Source: Umbilicaria muhlenbergii | Lineage: Eukaryota; Ascomycota; Lecanoromycetes; Umbilicariales; Umbilicariaceae | DNA length: 64,000 nt | NCBI GenBank assembly: GCA_000611775.1 | Contig: KK106981.1 | Span: 7,524,312-7,588,311, forward strand | Reading direction: 5' to 3' | Shown here: positions 62,336-64,000 of the stretch, piece after piece | Layout of the letters: each line of letters starts with the position of its first letter | Position numbering within the stretch: position 1 is the first letter of the stretch | Notes under the pieces: model-generated | What the model was told of the DNA's origin: nothing | Seen by the model: only the letters and a program-made list of their open reading frames with translations | Databases searched by the model: none | Translations under genes and position numbers: made by a program

Positions 62336-64000
62336 AACTCATCTTGACTTCTCTATCAGGTGCACAACATCTGGTAGATATTAATAAGAAGCATCACATG
62401 AAGGTGTAAATTGTTTATCTCTCACTTTAATTCAATAATTAAGCTTGTCTGATGTACAGGTGCTTATATTGATGTTGATTATATCACTGAGAAACTTTAC
62501 TCTGCAGGAGCTTATGTTTCATTCTCTTTGTATCAAGTTTCATTCTCATGTCATTCATGTTTTAATAAAAGTGATTCAGTCTCTTCATCACTTGGCGTAA
62601 GCTTGATAAAGTCATGTGTGATGATTGTTGCATATTTGTACAGAGTGAGCGGCGCGTATTTTCTTGATTTGAAAGTTTATAAGTTAAATAATTTTATTCT
62701 CAGTGATGAGTGATCCTGTCACATCTAATATATGATATTTGCATGTGATTTGTATGTCTCATATTAAATTCTCAGATTTATCAGTGATCTTAAACCCTGT
62801 ATCTCTTATAACTAGATAAGTTATATAATTTGTGAAGACTTAATACTTCATAATTCTCTTATTCTTTTTCTTCAAACTCTTTCATTGTTTGTAAATTTGC
62901 TTATCATGAACAATGCTGCATGATATTCTTGAAATCATTATGTTTTTCTTTAATTTCACTGAAGAAGCTTCTAAGGCATTCTTTATTACAATTGATAAAA
63001 GACTGAGTAGAAGAAAGAGTGCTGTTATTATAAATTTACATACATCAAGTAAATACTGAATGATTCACTCATGCTCATATTTTTTTATATTCATGTGCAG
63101 TCATCCTCTTTCCTTTGAGTTTATTCTTCAGAATGAATTTATTAAAGTTTAAACAACTTTCTTCATATCCTTATCTGTTATCTGCATTATTTCATCAATG
63201 CTGAAATCCTTCTCTTTGTGTTCATTTGCCCTCAATCAGGCTCTACGTCAGTTAATTTTATCATAAGTGATGTTGAGTGACATCTCAATCAAGTTCAAAG
63301 GCTTATTATTATCATTATTATTATTAATGTTTTTTATAATTTGCTCAGCTGTAATCAGTCTTGCTGTCATTTTTTTAAAAGCACTTATGATAACTTCCTG
63401 TGAATTAATCATGATTTCATCAGGTCAGTTAATCTTGATGAGCTCATTATTTTCATTATACAAGTTGCATGAGCCCTCATCTTTATTTTCATAGTATTAA
63501 ACTTCATCATCAGAGTTTACTTTATTTTCATTATTATAATAAAGGTTCTTGAAGTCATGCCTGCTTAATGTACTCATGTGATAAATGCATGCTGTGGGTT
63601 AATCTCTCATCACAACATCATGTGATTCCGCCATGATTATTCCTTTGCATTATGAGTAATGAGTAGTGATAAGTAACTGGCAGTTGATTTAAGGCTCACT
63701 GTAAAATATTAAGTAATGAGTAATGAGGTTCTCTGATGTAATGTGTTGAGCAGTGAGAAAAGTGAGGTTTAAAGCTCACTGTTTAATGATGAGACAGTGA
63801 ATTATTCTGACTTTACATGTCAGCTGATGAGGGATTCCTCTGATTATACCACATATAATGCTTCATAATATGTCAAGTATGCTTTACTAAGTGTTATTTC
63901 ATAGCACGTGAAGCAATCAGGGTCATGTGATGAGAATTTAAAAAATCTTAAAGAATCTTTTATTAATTTCTCCTTGAAGATGTCAACTTTTATCATTAAC
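62336..64000. other. Unclassified AT-rich DNA at the right edge
   Basis: This has the same composition as the Gypsy fossils and no clear similarity to A, B or C. The minus strand around 63270-63500 gives one protein-like trace rich in Asn, Ile, Glu and Lys. Short GTAATGAGTA repetitions occur near 63640-63730. It is probably another degraded transposon that continues past the window. Confidence 0.35.

Overview
The window is nuclear DNA of a filamentous ascomycete (Pezizomycotina). The host genes carry short introns of about 47-140 bp with GT..AG ends and CTNAC-like branch sites. Their products are typical fungal proteins (NCA2, ERG25, SLH1, DAD4, a Yap-type bZIP factor). The right-hand 26 kb is AT-rich, repeat-filled DNA of the kind left by repeat-induced point mutation (RIP). 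I cannot name the genus.

Positions 1-37.7 kb are gene-dense with near-balanced base composition. In order they hold: the 3' part of an unknown gene (+); SEC4 (-); NCA2 (-); ERG25 (+); a pterin-4a-carbinolamine dehydratase (-); a cytochrome b5/FMN L-lactate dehydrogenase-like protein ending in SKL (-); a Rab-like GTPase (+); an unknown protein with a C-terminal Cys/His region (+); YKT6 (-); the giant helicase SLH1 (+); a Ser/Pro/Arg-rich unknown protein (-); profilin (+); GOT1 (-); IES6 (-); DAD4 (+); ARP5 (+); and a Yap-like bZIP factor (-). Gene models were built by hand from splice signals and frame continuity. Several genes have tiny exons: an ATG-only exon in DAD4, a start codon split by an intron in ERG25, and 13- and 16-nt exons in profilin. 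Single-frame ORFs miss these. Functional themes are vesicle traffic (SEC4, Rab-like, YKT6, GOT1), the Arp5-Ies6 module of the INO80 remodeller, the actin cytoskeleton (profilin), the DASH ring at kinetochores (DAD4), ergosterol synthesis (ERG25) and ribosome quality control (SLH1).

From about 38.1 kb to the right edge there is no host gene that I can support. The block is a nest of Ty3/Gypsy chromovirus fossils. Element A (38231-46634) is complete end to end with two 283-bp LTRs and a near-matching target duplication. Element B (from 46780) is a relative of A, cut up by a 1.1-kb palindromic foldback element (48381-49480), by element C in opposite orientation (51385-58221, 228-bp LTRs, perfect ATGAT target duplication), and by a hAT-type MITE (59214-59976, perfect 8-bp target duplication CACACGTC). 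The MITE keeps many CpG sites, so it looks younger than the mutation of its surroundings. B loses its right end near 61.57 kb, and is followed by a roughly 9-copy minisatellite (61783-62335) and unclassified AT-rich DNA. LTR pairs differ by transitions only (hand count about 12% in A and 9% in C), as RIP predicts, so their divergence does not date the insertions.

The observation I would follow first is that all three Gypsy elements have extra DNA between the integrase-chromodomain end and the adjacent LTR. The best coding traces there lie antisense to pol and include Cys-patterned segments, which suggests an antisense accessory gene carried by this chromovirus lineage.
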